Part shown: one piece after another, positions 12,072-23,481 of the stretch
Position numbering within the stretch: the first letter of the stretch is position 1
How the letters are laid out: every line of letters starts with the position of its first letter
NCBI GenBank assembly: GCA_014529385.2
Contig: CM043952.1
Location: 150,935,057-150,999,056 of the forward strand
Reading direction: 5' to 3'
Source: Adiantum capillus-veneris
Lineage: Eukaryota > Streptophyta > Polypodiopsida > Polypodiales > Pteridaceae
Length of the DNA stretch: 64,000 nt
Translations under genes and position numbers: made by a program
Notes under the pieces: generated by a model
Told to the model about the DNA's origin: nothing
Database searches by the model: none
What the model saw: the letters and a program-made list of their open reading frames with translations, nothing else

Positions 12072-12426
12072 GGGAGAGAGAATCCCCATCAGACAAAATT
12101 GTAGAAAGGTATCTTTCTAACCCCACTGTGGTCCATCTCTCTCCTTCCGTCTCCTCCCGAGTCCACACCCTCGCCTAGCTGAATCCCCCCACCTCCATCC
12201 AGCTCTACCACGTCCCCAAAAAAAAGCTTTGTTCGCTCCTGCCTGCTTCCACGCTTCTGAGGCCTCTTTGCATGGCTTCCACCCCCATGGCCAATTTGCT
12301 TCCCCCCAACCTGCCCGTCGCGTATCACCGCCAGAGGCTTGCCCACCAACTGCATTTTCCTTTTCCTTGCGGTATCATCTTGGAGACCCTCAGGACTTGG
12401 AGACCCCCCATCTTCTTGGATACCCC

Positions 12427-12519
12427 TAATGAAGGCCCAGTACACCCACTTCCAATCATAAAGGCTTACACTTAATGAAGGCCCAATACACCCACTTCCA
12501 ATCTTAAAGGCTCACATTC
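12427..12519. repeat. Tandem duplication, about 47-bp unit
   Basis: Two adjacent copies begin AATGAAGGCCCARTACACCC (R marks the varying base) and run through CCAATC(A/T)TAAAGGCT(T/C)ACA(C/T). They differ at only a few positions. No function is suggested. Confidence 0.7.
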
Positions 12520-12766
12520 AATGCACATCAATTCAATGCACTTCCTTCACATTTTTCAACAACACACCACTATCACTCACGACTCTTTCTTGAGTGTTGC
12601 ATTGCACTCACCAATCAAACAATTTCATTCTTTATTTTATTTTTTAAAATATATATGAGATTTTTCACTAACAAAAAAAGGAACACATCACTATGGCCTT
12701 GGCCCTTTGGCCAGGCCAAAAAACATCCTCTCACCAAAATACAGAACAAAACTTCAAAAATCTTTA

Positions 12767-12770
<4 letters not shown>

Positions 12771-12856
<86 letters not shown>
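12771..12856. repeat. (CT)n(CA)n compound microsatellite
   Basis: About 40 bases of CT repeat run directly into about 44 bases of CA repeat. The long open frames across it in several phases are low-complexity artefacts. Confidence 0.95.
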
Positions 12857-12859
<3 letters not shown>

Positions 12860-13624
12860 GCGCATATGCGCTCACACAATTATAATGAGCTTGATAAATT
12901 TATCTTCCAAGTTCTTTTTGTCCATGTCAAGCTCTGTGTGTGATTTTGCCTGTGGATTTAGGCATACATTAGCTTGAAATTTGGTTGTGTTTGCTTCCAA
13001 ATGGTTTAGCACTACTTTCACACTAATCGGACACTAATACAACACAAATTTTGCACTAAATCATCATTGATTATGTATCACTTCCATAAGTGTACAATAG
13101 ATGCATTTATTGGGGATTTCAATGTGGTTTGTGGTCAGTGCGTCTCGCATGTTTTTCATGGTTTGAGGATTTCTTTGAAGGTTTAGATTGAGATAGCTAT
13201 GGCATCAAAAATCTATATACACAGAAACGCATGTTAAAACATGTGCCTTGCACGAAAAGACTATTGATGGGTACTTCTCAAAGTAAGGCGTAACTATGGA
13301 AGCATTAAAACAAAGCTTTACAAGCTTCCAGCACTTTAGCAAGGGTTTGCAGTCCTTTCCTTATCATGATGGACATTTCACGTTTCTATGTTTTACAGAG
13401 AGATGTTGGGCCAACAGCTTTGATGCTAAGCTTGGGTAAGTAGGTCTTTGCAAATCTAGCACCGAGCATTGGAGGAGAACCATATATGACTATTAGCACC
13501 TTACGTGGCTGCCTCAAAGGGTATCTTCTTTGTATTGTCAGTATGAGTATGAGTATCAATTCGTCCTGTTCCTTGGTGCAACTTTGGTGGGTGCACCACG
13601 ATCTAGAGGTATAAATTGCGTTAG

Positions 13625-13809
13625 TGAAGGGGATCGGGGAGCACCACAGACGGAGAGTGAGAGAGAGAGAAGGAGATACACACGATGTGGGTGGGGAGAC
13701 TCTGAAGTGAGCAGCCCCCTATACACTTATGCTATGTATAAAGTATACAAGTCAGTGGGCACCCAGATTCTGGGCAGTCGGGCAAGGCACATGCGCCTAT
13801 ACCCCAACA
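13625..13809 (-). repeat. 3' LTR of the TR-GAG element
   Basis: 185 bp, beginning TGAAGGGGATCGGGGAGCAC and ending TATACCCCAACA on the plus strand. It includes a short GA-rich tract. It pairs with the LTR at 29062-29248. Confidence 0.9.
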
Positions 13810-13824
13810 ACCTCCCACTTAAAG
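13810..13824 (-). other. Polypurine tract
   Basis: On the minus strand, TTAAGTGGGAGGT abuts the 3' LTR start (TGTTGGGG). This is the position and composition expected for the plus-strand primer. Confidence 0.65.
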
Positions 13825-13888
13825 GCGACTGTGCCTTTAAGCAAGAGAACCTAGTCTAAAGACTACAAAAGGTGAGAGAAAACCGCTC

Positions 13889-15751
13889 TCAACCGATGCC
13901 CACTGGCTGGATATGATCGTGTGCATCCGGCTGTCCTGCTCTCGTGTAAGTCCATACACCACCAGACGTACCGCACACGTACTGCAAGTATGTACGCAAT
14001 ACCTGCATATCTCCCTCGTGCACTATGCCATCATCAGTCAACAAACGACTGACAACCCCAACTGCAAATGCTCCCACTGCAGCTGCGATATCCGATCTCA
14101 AGATCAGCATCTCATACATGAGACCACCGAATGCCGATGCAATGCTAGCGGGCCCTGCTAGCTCTACGGAGCATGCATCAACATATATATCCCTGGCAAT
14201 AGGCATCTCTGACTGACAAGGCGTGTCAGCCACATGCATCTCCTGACTGTCCGCAAAAGACGTATCAACCTGTCGTGCAACCTCAGAGCAAACCAGCTGC
14301 TCTAGGTGTCTGCTGGAAGACATATCCTGCACAACTATATCCCCATGCTCACTGTCGAGCACAGAAAGGAATGACTGCATAATCGTTGACATCTCAGCCT
14401 CCTATGCAATCATCCACTGTAAACATGACCACTCAATCTGTTGTGACTCACTAGAGCTCTCATGCTCTAACTCCATATGCATAGACTCTTGCACAGCGTC
14501 CTCCTGTCGTGACTCACTAGAGCAAGACCGCTCTACCTGTCTATCCTGCATAGAAGTATCTCGCACAACTGACTCTCTGCTTTGCTCAGTCACTAGCAAA
14601 GCATGCATGTATGACTCTGTCACCTCTCTGTGTGACTGCTCAAGTCGTGCCCCAACTGTGTGCACAACGAGCTCACTACTCTGCACTCCATGCAAAGTAT
14701 CATGCAACCCACAAGCAAAAGAGACTCGCCTGCTCTCTCGCTGTCTACCTGGCTGCATGATCACAGAGACAACACCGTCTCTCACGTGATCCACATGCAA
14801 TGGGTAACCTGTACCACTCCTGACACCTCTCGCAATCACTAGCGAACCCAAATGCATCACAAAATCTCGCTCTCGTAGCGAAATCTGACATCCACAATCT
14901 CTAAGCTGACCAATCGAGATCAAACTCACTGTCAAATCTGGTACATAGCGCACATGTCGTAACAAGTAAGATGCACCACTCGGTAATGACAGTCTCACAT
15001 CTCCTGCACCTGCTATCGCATGCACCGATCCATCGGTCAAACGTACACTGCCAAGCATCCCGCTAGAATAGCTACAAAACCATTCACGATGCGGCGTGAC
15101 ATGAAATATAGCTTCTGCGTCTAGCAACCACTGCGAAGGGAGTGCACTATCCACATGTATAGTATCTCGTGCATAGCTCGAGGTAAAAGTGACATCCCCG
15201 TCACTAGTATACTCCGACACTACATCTGCATCAACTGTCAAAGCAACTGAGTCCATGGCATCACTACATACATCTTTGAGACTGCCATGTCTCCTACGAT
15301 GTCGCATACGACGAAAACAGCGCCGTCTAACGTGTCCAGAATGACCACAATACCAACATGTCACCTGTCGGCGTGCTCGTGAATGTACATGTCTCACACG
15401 AGTCCGTGATGACTCAGATCTATCATACATATCATGTAATCTGCGCCAAAGTGCTCTCGAAGTAGTCTCATACATAACAAGAGCATATACAGATTCCGCA
15501 AGGTGCAAAGAGAGCGTAGATAGTGCCATCTCCTCTAGCTCCTGCCACTGATCGTCAGACATGTTTGAAGGTCTACCTGCATCACCACTCAATGGTCGAT
15601 GCAACCCTCGCTGTGTCAATGCATCAAGCATACACTCTCTCCATGCCGCAAAGTCTGACCCATCAAACACGCGCATCTGTGAGAGGTCACAATTTGATCG
15701 ATCACCTGTCTCTGCCATGAGCACAATGTAGCAAACTAGCAGCAAAACCAC
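13889..15751 (-). pseudogene. Copia gag-protease polyprotein, mutated active site and one in-frame stop
   Basis: The first 449 codons read as Copia gag (MRVFDGSDFAAWRECM, then ALSTLSLHLAESVYALVM and a LWRRLHDMYD segment). The usual central gag region is missing: the frame jumps after YDRSESS to a basic stretch and a canonical CCHC knuckle, CWYCGHSGHVRRRC. A protease-like segment follows (WLLDAEAIFHVTPHREWF), in which the family's catalytic D-S/T-G is D-A-E; it continues to the LTDGSVHAIAGAGDV and LRHVRYVPDLTVSLISIGQL blocks. An in-frame TAG at 14402-14404 separates a further 168 codons, in the same frame, that match no pol domain. Presumably it relies on proteins supplied in trans, or is dead. 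Confidence 0.8.
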
Positions 15752-16544
15752 CTCACCAACAACACCTGGAAACTATCTACAAATATGGCCAGAAACACAA
15801 TGTAAAACCTATGAGACACACTCCAAAATAGAGCTCCCGCAATGTCAATACAAGCCTCGCCTACTCTAGTATCACACTGCAATCTGTGAGCTAATCACCA
15901 AGCCCACACTGTGCGGTATCGATGCATACACACGCACAAATCTCTCACCTGCAGAGAACACCGCACGCAAATGCTGAGTGCAACCTGCAATCTCTACCTA
16001 AATCGCATAAATGATACGCATAAAACTCCTGGGAAAATTTCGCCAGAGTTTCGACGCACAATGGCTATCAACAAAAATAACCATTGTCCTGCAAGCTCAA
16101 TACAATGAGCAATCAATGTGCATCAAACTACACTCAACATACATGCATAAGCTCTGCAAAACTATGGCAAACAATGCTCGAGATCACAAGACTCTCCCAC
16201 CTGAGAGCAAACCACTGTCTCAAGCAAAGAAAGATACACAACTCCTCACTCTTGTGAGAGTGGATACGAAACACAAAACTGTGTCCAAAGTGACAAAACC
16301 TATCAAAGTGAGAGTAAACATTCGATCACAAACTATGGCGAGAATCTGGGAAAAATCCGACAGAATTTTCCCTGAAAAGTGAGCAAAAGACTCAAGTACA
16401 ATCTCTACCATAAACCATAACACTACTCAATGCCAATGAGTAGAAATGCCAAAATGGCTCCACATTTTCACATACAATGGCAATCCGCACTCAACGTACA
16501 TCAACGGAGTGACTGCGCATAAGCAAACGCCAAAAGATTTGCAA

Positions 16545-16553
16545 TCCGGAAAC
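16545..16553. repeat. Left copy of imperfect 9-bp target duplication of the 11.7-kb transposon
   Basis: TCCGGAAAC here and TGCGAAAAC at 28263-28271 match at 7 of 9 bases. A 9-bp duplication is typical of Mutator-like elements, but two mismatches leave some doubt. Confidence 0.5.
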
Positions 16554-16590
16554 TTGACATTAGGGAATTTCGGAGGTCATTTGGAGGGCC
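16554..16590 (+). repeat. Left TIR of the 11.7-kb transposon
   Basis: Starts TTGACATTAGGGAATTTCGG and ends GGAGGGCC. The reverse complement of 28226-28262 matches at 34 of 37 positions, after which similarity fades. Confidence 0.85.
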
Positions 16591-16757
16591 TTCTAAGAAA
16601 ATGTATTTTTTGCACTCTCTCTCTAGAAAAAATGGCAAATAATAGAGCTGGGTCTTTCATAGTAAAAGTTCAAAAAGTGTACTTTAAGTAAATTCCTTAC
16701 TCTTCTGAACATTCGTTCGTAGTGATTGAGGGATAATCCTCTTTTCAGTTGCATTGA

Positions 16758-19609
16758 ATGAACCTCGTCAATATGGAGGGAATGAGGCTAACATGGAGGG
16801 ACGAAGGCGCAGCCGCTATTCACTTTCCATTAAACCTGCACATTTGGCTAATTGCGCACTCCTCAAATGGCACAAATGTTACCCAGAAACGAGCTAAATA
16901 TCACCTTCACATTGATTTGGACAATGAGTACCAACCATTGATTAAGCGCAGTAAAACAAACACACATATACCTCCCGCTTCCATAGACACGCTCAGAGCT
17001 CAGGGAGCTAAACACATAGATATCTGGACGAGAGGCTCTCTCTACCCTAAGAATCCAATGACTAATGCGTCTCCACCGTTTGTCAATCCTACAAGCTTAG
17101 GGACCTTTGCTGGTGATGGAGAAAAGGGCCTTCTGGGTTATTGTAAATCTCTTACAAGAGAAGCTGAAACTTACAAGGGCATTCTCCAAGCTCAACAATG
17201 TGAGATTGTTCGCCTTTCACATTTACATTCTACAGATCAGGTTACCATTTTGCAATATAAAACAGAGGTACAAGAACTGAAAGGAAAGGTGCGAAGTTGT
17301 CAAATGAATGACACCATCTTGGGTGGTCGTATCCGAAAGAAGAAATTGCGCAATCTTGAAACATTGCAGGTTGCATCAGGAGGTCTCAAGAAAAGAATCC
17401 GAGCATTAAGGTGATGCTTCTTGGTTGGCTACATTGTCTTAGTTAAGTAATCTTTTTGTTTTTTCTTGTTATGCATTGTTTTCATGTGCCTAAATAGTGT
17501 TAGTGAAGCAAATTTTCTGTTATTTACTTATGCATTGTCTTCATGTAGAGATTCAATCTATCCTGACAAGGAAAACATTGACCCCAAAGCCAATATAGAA
17601 AAGAGATTGAAGCCACTTATAAGTAGAAGCCTGGCAGTAGATATAGTACATGACAAGAAGTTTAAGGTCCTACAACGAAATGTAGTGGACCGTTTTATTT
17701 CAGAGAACTCAGTGCCTGCAAAAGAGATACAAGGTACACTTGATTCACTTGGTGTAAGCAAAAGAGGATATTCGGCTATCCAAAAGTCTGTCTCATCCAT
17801 CTTTGTTAAAAAGGGTATAAAAATCCAAACTTCTACCATCATCCTCAAGTGTTTGGAAAGAGAGGCTTCAGCTTAACGAGGCACAGGGAGACTATCTTGG
17901 ACAGCCCTTTCATATTAAAGCAACTTACAGTGGCCATGGAGCAAACATGGCATATGATGAGTTTAATAATATTTTTATGGACCTGCGGATATTACAGAAG
18001 AGAATGGTGGAGTTTTACAACATCACATTTGAAGAGTCACGAGGGGTATTACATTTTGTGTTAAAACTGGATGAGTGTGAGCTTGTTAAAGAGAAAAAGC
18101 TAGAGCGTGTTACTATTACTTTAATGAATAGATCCCTCTCAAAGTGTCCCAGTGATGATCCTTTATATTTTAGTGTTCAATCAGAATCTAACATACGGTG
18201 GCTTGGTGCGTTTGAGGTAAGCGAGATTCTCAGGTAAGCTCAAATGTTCACATCTACTTAAGTCTCATTTATTTTGTGTTGCAGGTAAAGAAAGAAGATC
18301 ATGAGATTCTATATTGGGTGTTCCATCGAACTAATATTCCGGAGGTGATTGATCGACAGACTAACCAGGGAGAGGTACTACGTCTAGATGGAAGGGGAGA
18401 CTTTCAAGTTCAGTGGCATCTTGCAGGTGACCTCAAAACATTAAAGTGCATGTATAATTGTGGAATGGGTGCAATGGCAAAGTCGCCGTGTTTGTTCTGC
18501 ATGGAGCCTACAAAGGTCATGGACCCAAAGTGGTGGAGAAAAGCTCCAACACGTCACATTGAGGATCCTGCTTTTCGACCGGTTTTGAAAATACCACTTG
18601 TGAATGTCCACATTTGTACAATGCATGCCCTTTGTAGAATTGTGGAGAAATTGGTCTACTTATATATCGGGTTTGCTTGGAAGATTAAGAAATCGACAGA
18701 ACGACAAGTAGCCCTGCAGTGCTTAGAAATGGTACTGTCGGATATGGGGCTTCATGGTGGCAATGTGAAAATCCAGCGGGATGAAAAGAGATCAACTGCT
18801 AAGAAGGATGTCCCATGCAAACCATCCATCGGTGGGGTGAAGGCACGGAGGTTTTTATCTAAACCCCAAGGTACAAGAGATCCGAAGCTAACAAAACATG
18901 GAAAAATATACAACACATCTTATGTTAGCAAGGTAGAGTATCAGAGCTGGAAAAAGCTACATATTGCAGTCAAAGACCAAGAACCAACTACTCGTAACAC
19001 GAAGGCTGAGGTTTGGCGATCAATAGACATCCTATTTTTGATGTGCGACAAAGATGACTGGTCACAAGGTGATATGAACAAGTTCAAGGAGAATCTCAAC
19101 CTTCTGAAAAAATCATTCAAGACAGCATGGACAGACACCCAGATTACTCACTACATGGTATTATCGTGTATTTCATTCTCTCTTATGTGCAAATATGTGA
19201 GTGTAAAACATTCTAACTAATCTGTTTTCATATCCAGCACATCATCTTCAATCATTTACCATATTTTATACAAAAGTATGGGAACCCGGCAATATGGAAT
19301 ACCCAAGGGATGGAAAAGTCTCATTACATGGCGAGGAATGCTTATTTCAGGCACACACGACATGGTGGCTCTCGAATCAAGGCTAACAGTTTGAGAGAAC
19401 TATTTGAATGGTTCTATCGTAGAATCATTCATCGAATGCAAGCAAAAGAAGTCTTGGCAAATTCAGCAACAGCACAAGCCATCAGACATTTACAACAACA
19501 AAAAGTTAAAAGATCAATGGCATACAACAACTCCGGAGCTCGTGAAAGTCAACGAAGGTGGAGAGAGACAATGGTGTATGTGAATCACAAGTGGAGAAAG
19601 ATACTCTGA
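16758..19609 (+). pseudogene. Candidate DDE-type transposase of the 11.7-kb element, one frameshift
   Basis: Exons 16758-17410, 17549-18216, 18285-19157 and 19238-19609 use GT-AG borders. All junctions are in phase except for a single +1 shift near 17850 in exon 2, which breaks an otherwise ~854-residue protein. The N-terminal part has a coiled coil around EAETYKGILQAQQCEIVRLS. The third exon has GDLKTLKCMYNCG followed by a CLFCM cysteine pair and an HICTMHALCRIVEKL block; the last exon has GNPAIWNTQGMEKSHYMARN and a FRHTRHGGS motif. Acidic GD(L)K, CxxC, H-rich and late WxxQGME-type blocks resemble transposases of KDZ-like and other eukaryotic DDE families, but I cannot name the family. Being the first gene inside the TIR supports the role. 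Confidence 0.55.
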
Positions 19610-19672
19610 GTGGATGACATTGTACAAAATTTATGTAATACATGATCTTATACAATTGTTACTTGAAGTGTA

Positions 19673-20127
19673 TCAAGATTTTGAAGGTTCAATTTTGTTT
19701 TTTGGCACGTCACCCTTGTAACGAATCATGAGATGTTTGCCATACTCTAAAAGTTCATCTAGGTTTTGTCTACCAAGAGCTAGTGCCATTGATGTGTAGG
19801 TGTAGTAATACGCTGCCCGACCACCTGTATAGCCCGGGCAGTAACCAAAACAATCTCTAGCAAACACTTTGTCCACAAGAATGACTTTATCTGCACTTTT
19901 GGGTAGCACGGGTCCACCCAAGAAGCGTGATAGTGTCTTGAATGTGTAAGTTGCTATTGAACCCTCTTGTGACATGGAATTGTGAAAAACTACTATCGGC
20001 GACTCGCAAAGCTTTGAAAGGTACTGCGCTAGGGCCGCATCCCTTCCACGATACTCTCGAATCCGCCGCCGAAGGAAGTCATCCTTGTCAGCAATCCAAG
20101 ACTGCACATATCATGTCAGAAGTGACA

Positions 20128-20194
<67 letters not shown>

Positions 20195-21505
20195 ACCATG
20201 AAGCTCTCATCCTGCAGAAAGAGGTTTTCCTGCCACAGGTCTACAGATGTAGTTGACCCCTTACCTGAATGGTTAAACCAATCCTCCACTTCTTTGTTAC
20301 TTGTTGATGGTCTTAGGCTTTGTCTTATTGCTTGGAAGGTGGCTTCATCAGGTAGTGTCTCCTTGTATTTTTCAGCTTTCTCAAAGCATCTTCGGAGGCA
20401 TTCCATTGGATTGTTGGATGTTTCCATTGCCTCATCATCACTACTATCCTCTGAAACAAATCCACTCCTCTCCTCTTGGACTCTGGAAATAATAGCCAGG
20501 GAGAAATCCTCCCTTAAATAAAAGACGCTTTGCACATCATGTAAGAAGATATAGGTCCTCTCTCCAATCCTGAAGTCACGCACAGCAGGCAACATCATCT
20601 GAGCATGCTTCTCAGTGAAGTTACTGACATCCAATGGAAGTTTGATTTCTGTGGTTTTCACAGAGAGCATCTTACTTCTTTGTACTTCAATTGCCTCAAC
20701 CTCAAGGTCGATTGTATCTTCAACCTCCTTGAATTCTTGTATATGAGTTGTCTCCTCGCATTCTTCATCTGGTGCTGCATCCTGCTCCTCTAACACCTCA
20801 TCAGGTTTCTGCATGAGGAATCCAAACAGGCTGTTCAGGTAAATCATAAAGCCAAAGGCTTCCTGAATGAGTTTGCATTCTTTTTGGTGCAAAGGGCAGG
20901 CTGAATGTCGGCAAGAAGGTGGTAATTCCCTATACTTCTTCAGTCCCTGTCCCTTTCCACCACAGTCATTTAAATGCACAAGAGTCATAGTGGGCAGAAC
21001 AACCCTCCCTACCTGCACCATCACTTCAAACTTATCTCTGTAGGACTGCAAGAAATTACTGTGCTGAGCTAACAGGTCTTCAATGTCAAACTTTGGATTA
21101 AACATAGAATGAACTAGATCAAACTTGTCCCCAACACCACAAGATGCTGCAAAATCAAACAGCCTCTCATCAGTTGCAGCTGGGTCTTCCAGAGAAGATA
21201 CATCCTCTTTGGCTTTACATTTAGTTGCACAGGGACTACTTTCTAGCACATCTACATCATCTGAGAAGTCTATATTCCTCTTTCTTGTATTTTTCTTGAC
21301 AAGTACTGTACAGGGTGAGGGATCCTCTTGCCCTGGTGACCTCTCTGATTAATCTTCACCAATTGACTTTTCTTCAGATATGTCCTGACAAAAGTCGACA
21401 GTTCTTTTGGCAGAAACATTAAGCAACATAGCCTGCAAAGGTTGAAATCCTGGCACAAGCTCTGGGTCTGGTTTCAGCCTCTTCTGCCTACTGGACCTTA
21501 ATCCT
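19673..21505 (-). pseudogene. Unrecognised transposon-borne protein, one in-frame stop
   Basis: The main exon runs from about 21505 down to 20197, then an intron made mostly of (CT)n (20102-20196), then exon 20101-19673; the junction is ATG|TCT in phase 0. The frame is open from 21348 to the stop at 19673. Upstream the same frame continues (a basic stretch RSSRQKRLKPDPEL) but is cut by TAA at 21349-21351. No ATG follows that stop for over 100 bases, so it looks like a nonsense mutation rather than the true start. Visible features are a Cys/His cluster (SCRHSACPLHQKEC), acidic stretches, and a C-terminal FGYCPGYTGGRAAYYYTY segment. I do not recognise a family; a replication or DNA-binding accessory role is possible but unsupported. 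Confidence 0.5.
20129..20191. repeat. (GA)n microsatellite filling an intron
   Basis: About 63 bases of GA (CT on the coding strand) occupy most of a 95-bp intron of the minus-strand gene. Confidence 0.9.
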
Positions 21506-21529
21506 ATTCATCAGGAAACATGACAAGTC

Positions 21530-21566
<37 letters not shown>

Positions 21567-21573
21567 CCATATA

Positions 21574-21616
<43 letters not shown>

Positions 21617-21649
21617 GTCTCTCTCCAAAGCACAAACAAAAACACACAT

Positions 21650-21700
<51 letters not shown>

Positions 21701-21711
21701 GTGTCTCTTTG

Positions 21712-21772
21712 TACTAAAGGTGCGCAAGGACGACAACATACTTTTTGCCACTCTCTACGCGCGCCTTAAGTA
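21712..21772. repeat. 61-bp TA-bounded hairpin, copy 1
   Basis: Begins TACTAAAGGTGCGC and ends GCGCGCCTTAAGTA; the ends are inverted repeats. It sits between two microsatellites. It shares length and termini with copies 2-4. Confidence 0.75.
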
Positions 21773-21773
21773 C

Positions 21774-21827
<54 letters not shown>

Positions 21828-21833
21828 TAACTA

Positions 21834-21894
21834 TACTATAGGCGCGCGGAGAGAGCTGCAGCCAGTGTTTAGTTGGCTCTGCGCGCCGTTGGTA
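21834..21894. repeat. 61-bp TA-bounded hairpin, copy 2
   Basis: Begins TACTATAGGCGCGCGGAGAG and ends CTGCGCGCCGTTGGTA. The interior has its own inverted pair (AGCCA…TGGCT) unrelated in sequence to the interiors of the other copies. Confidence 0.75.
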
Positions 21895-22060
21895 ACGGGG
21901 ACAGAGAGGGGAGGGAGAGAGAGAGTGTGTATGTCTCTGTGTGTGTGTCTGTGTGTATGTGTGTATGTGTGTGTGTCTATGTGTGTGTGTCTCTGTCTAT
22001 GGAAGTATGTGTTGAGGTGTGTGTGTGTGTTGAACAACTGTCTGGGTTTTTCTTTGTTTA

Positions 22061-22098
<38 letters not shown>

Positions 22099-22362
22099 CA
22101 ATTTGTACCAACTGTTGGAAATACAGAGAAAAAGAGTGAGAGATCACCTTTTGTTGGTGGGGTTTGCAGAAACTCCAACGGAGGTGTCTCCTCCATTGAT
22201 TTTTTTCTATCAAACTGACTCTGTCTCTCTCCCTCTCTCTCTCTGAGAGTAAGGAGTCCCTCTCTCTATCTCTCTCTCAATCTATCTCTCTCTCTCTCTC
22301 CTTCTCTCTTTCTATGGTTCTCTCTCTCTCTCTGTCTCTCTATCACTCTCTGGCAGTAATGA

Positions 22363-22419
<57 letters not shown>

Positions 22420-22596
22420 TCTCTCTCAAAATCACACTTATAACGGATACACACGGCGGCGCCCCACGTGTTACTATAAAATAGAGTATAATTGCATGTT
22501 GTCGCACGTGCGGTCATTATTGAGACCGTATACTTTTGTACGTCATATATAGAGGTCATGAGAGAGAAAACCCACACCTCGTAAAAGAGAGTGAGT

Positions 22597-22657
<61 letters not shown>

Positions 22658-22865
22658 CCGTCGTCTGCGTCTCCGACAGCAAGCCGACCCATCGACATAA
22701 CGAAGGTCTGCGTCCTCATGAGGTTTGGCCCTCTCTCTCTCTCTCCCTCTGCTTATGAAATTTCCCTCTGCCTTTGCCTCTATCTCTCTCTCTCTGTTTA
22801 TGTCACAGTATATTGCATATCTAGCTCTGTCTTAACAAACAACACACACATACAGTCACAAACAC

Positions 22866-22905
<40 letters not shown>

Positions 22906-22998
22906 AACACACAGACACACAAATAAAACATACACACACACACAGAGACACAAATATAACGTACACACACACATACAGAGACACACACACACACATAG

Positions 22999-23203
<205 letters not shown>

Positions 23204-23295
23204 CTGTGCATTGACCAGTGTATGTGTGAGTGTTATAGAGAGAGGATGTAAGACGGGGGAAAGAGAGAGAGAGAGTGTGTGTTTCTTTTACCTTA

Positions 23296-23356
23296 TACTA
23301 ACGGCGCGCGGAGGTGTTTTTTGAGGTCAAAACATGCTCCACGCGTGCCTTTAGTA
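23296..23356. repeat. 61-bp TA-bounded hairpin, copy 4
   Basis: Begins TACTAACGGCGCGCGGAGG and ends CTCCACGCGTGCCTTTAGTA. The interior forms a separate TGTTTT…AAAACAT stem. It lies about 125 bases upstream of the histone-fusion start codon. Confidence 0.8.
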
Positions 23357-23412
23357 ATGGGAGTCTCTCACTCTCTCTCTATTTAAATATGCTAAGCTAT
23401 AGAAAGGAGAGA

Positions 23413-23460
<48 letters not shown>

Positions 23461-23481
23461 CCTCTTTTTGTATACAGTGAA

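Larger units (their letters stand above)
10256..13619. other. No recognised gene downstream of NRP
   Basis: The first few hundred bases are probably NRP 3' UTR. Open frames at 11003-11197 (+), 11225-11407 (-), 11421-11657 (+) and 12089-12445 (-) have no motif I recognise. The region also holds microsatellites at about 12039-12068 (GA)n and 12771-12856 (CT)n(CA)n, and a tandem duplication at 12427-12519. Confidence 0.4.

Noticed and set aside
12089..12445. A 118-residue minus-strand frame rich in Gly/Arg
   Set aside because: No family resemblance, it overlaps a tandem duplication and a GA tract, and there is no supporting splice or start context.
13889..14392. Independent gene after the gag-protease frame
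   Set aside because: It is in the same frame as gag-protease and separated only by a TAG codon, so it is the tail of the same polyprotein.
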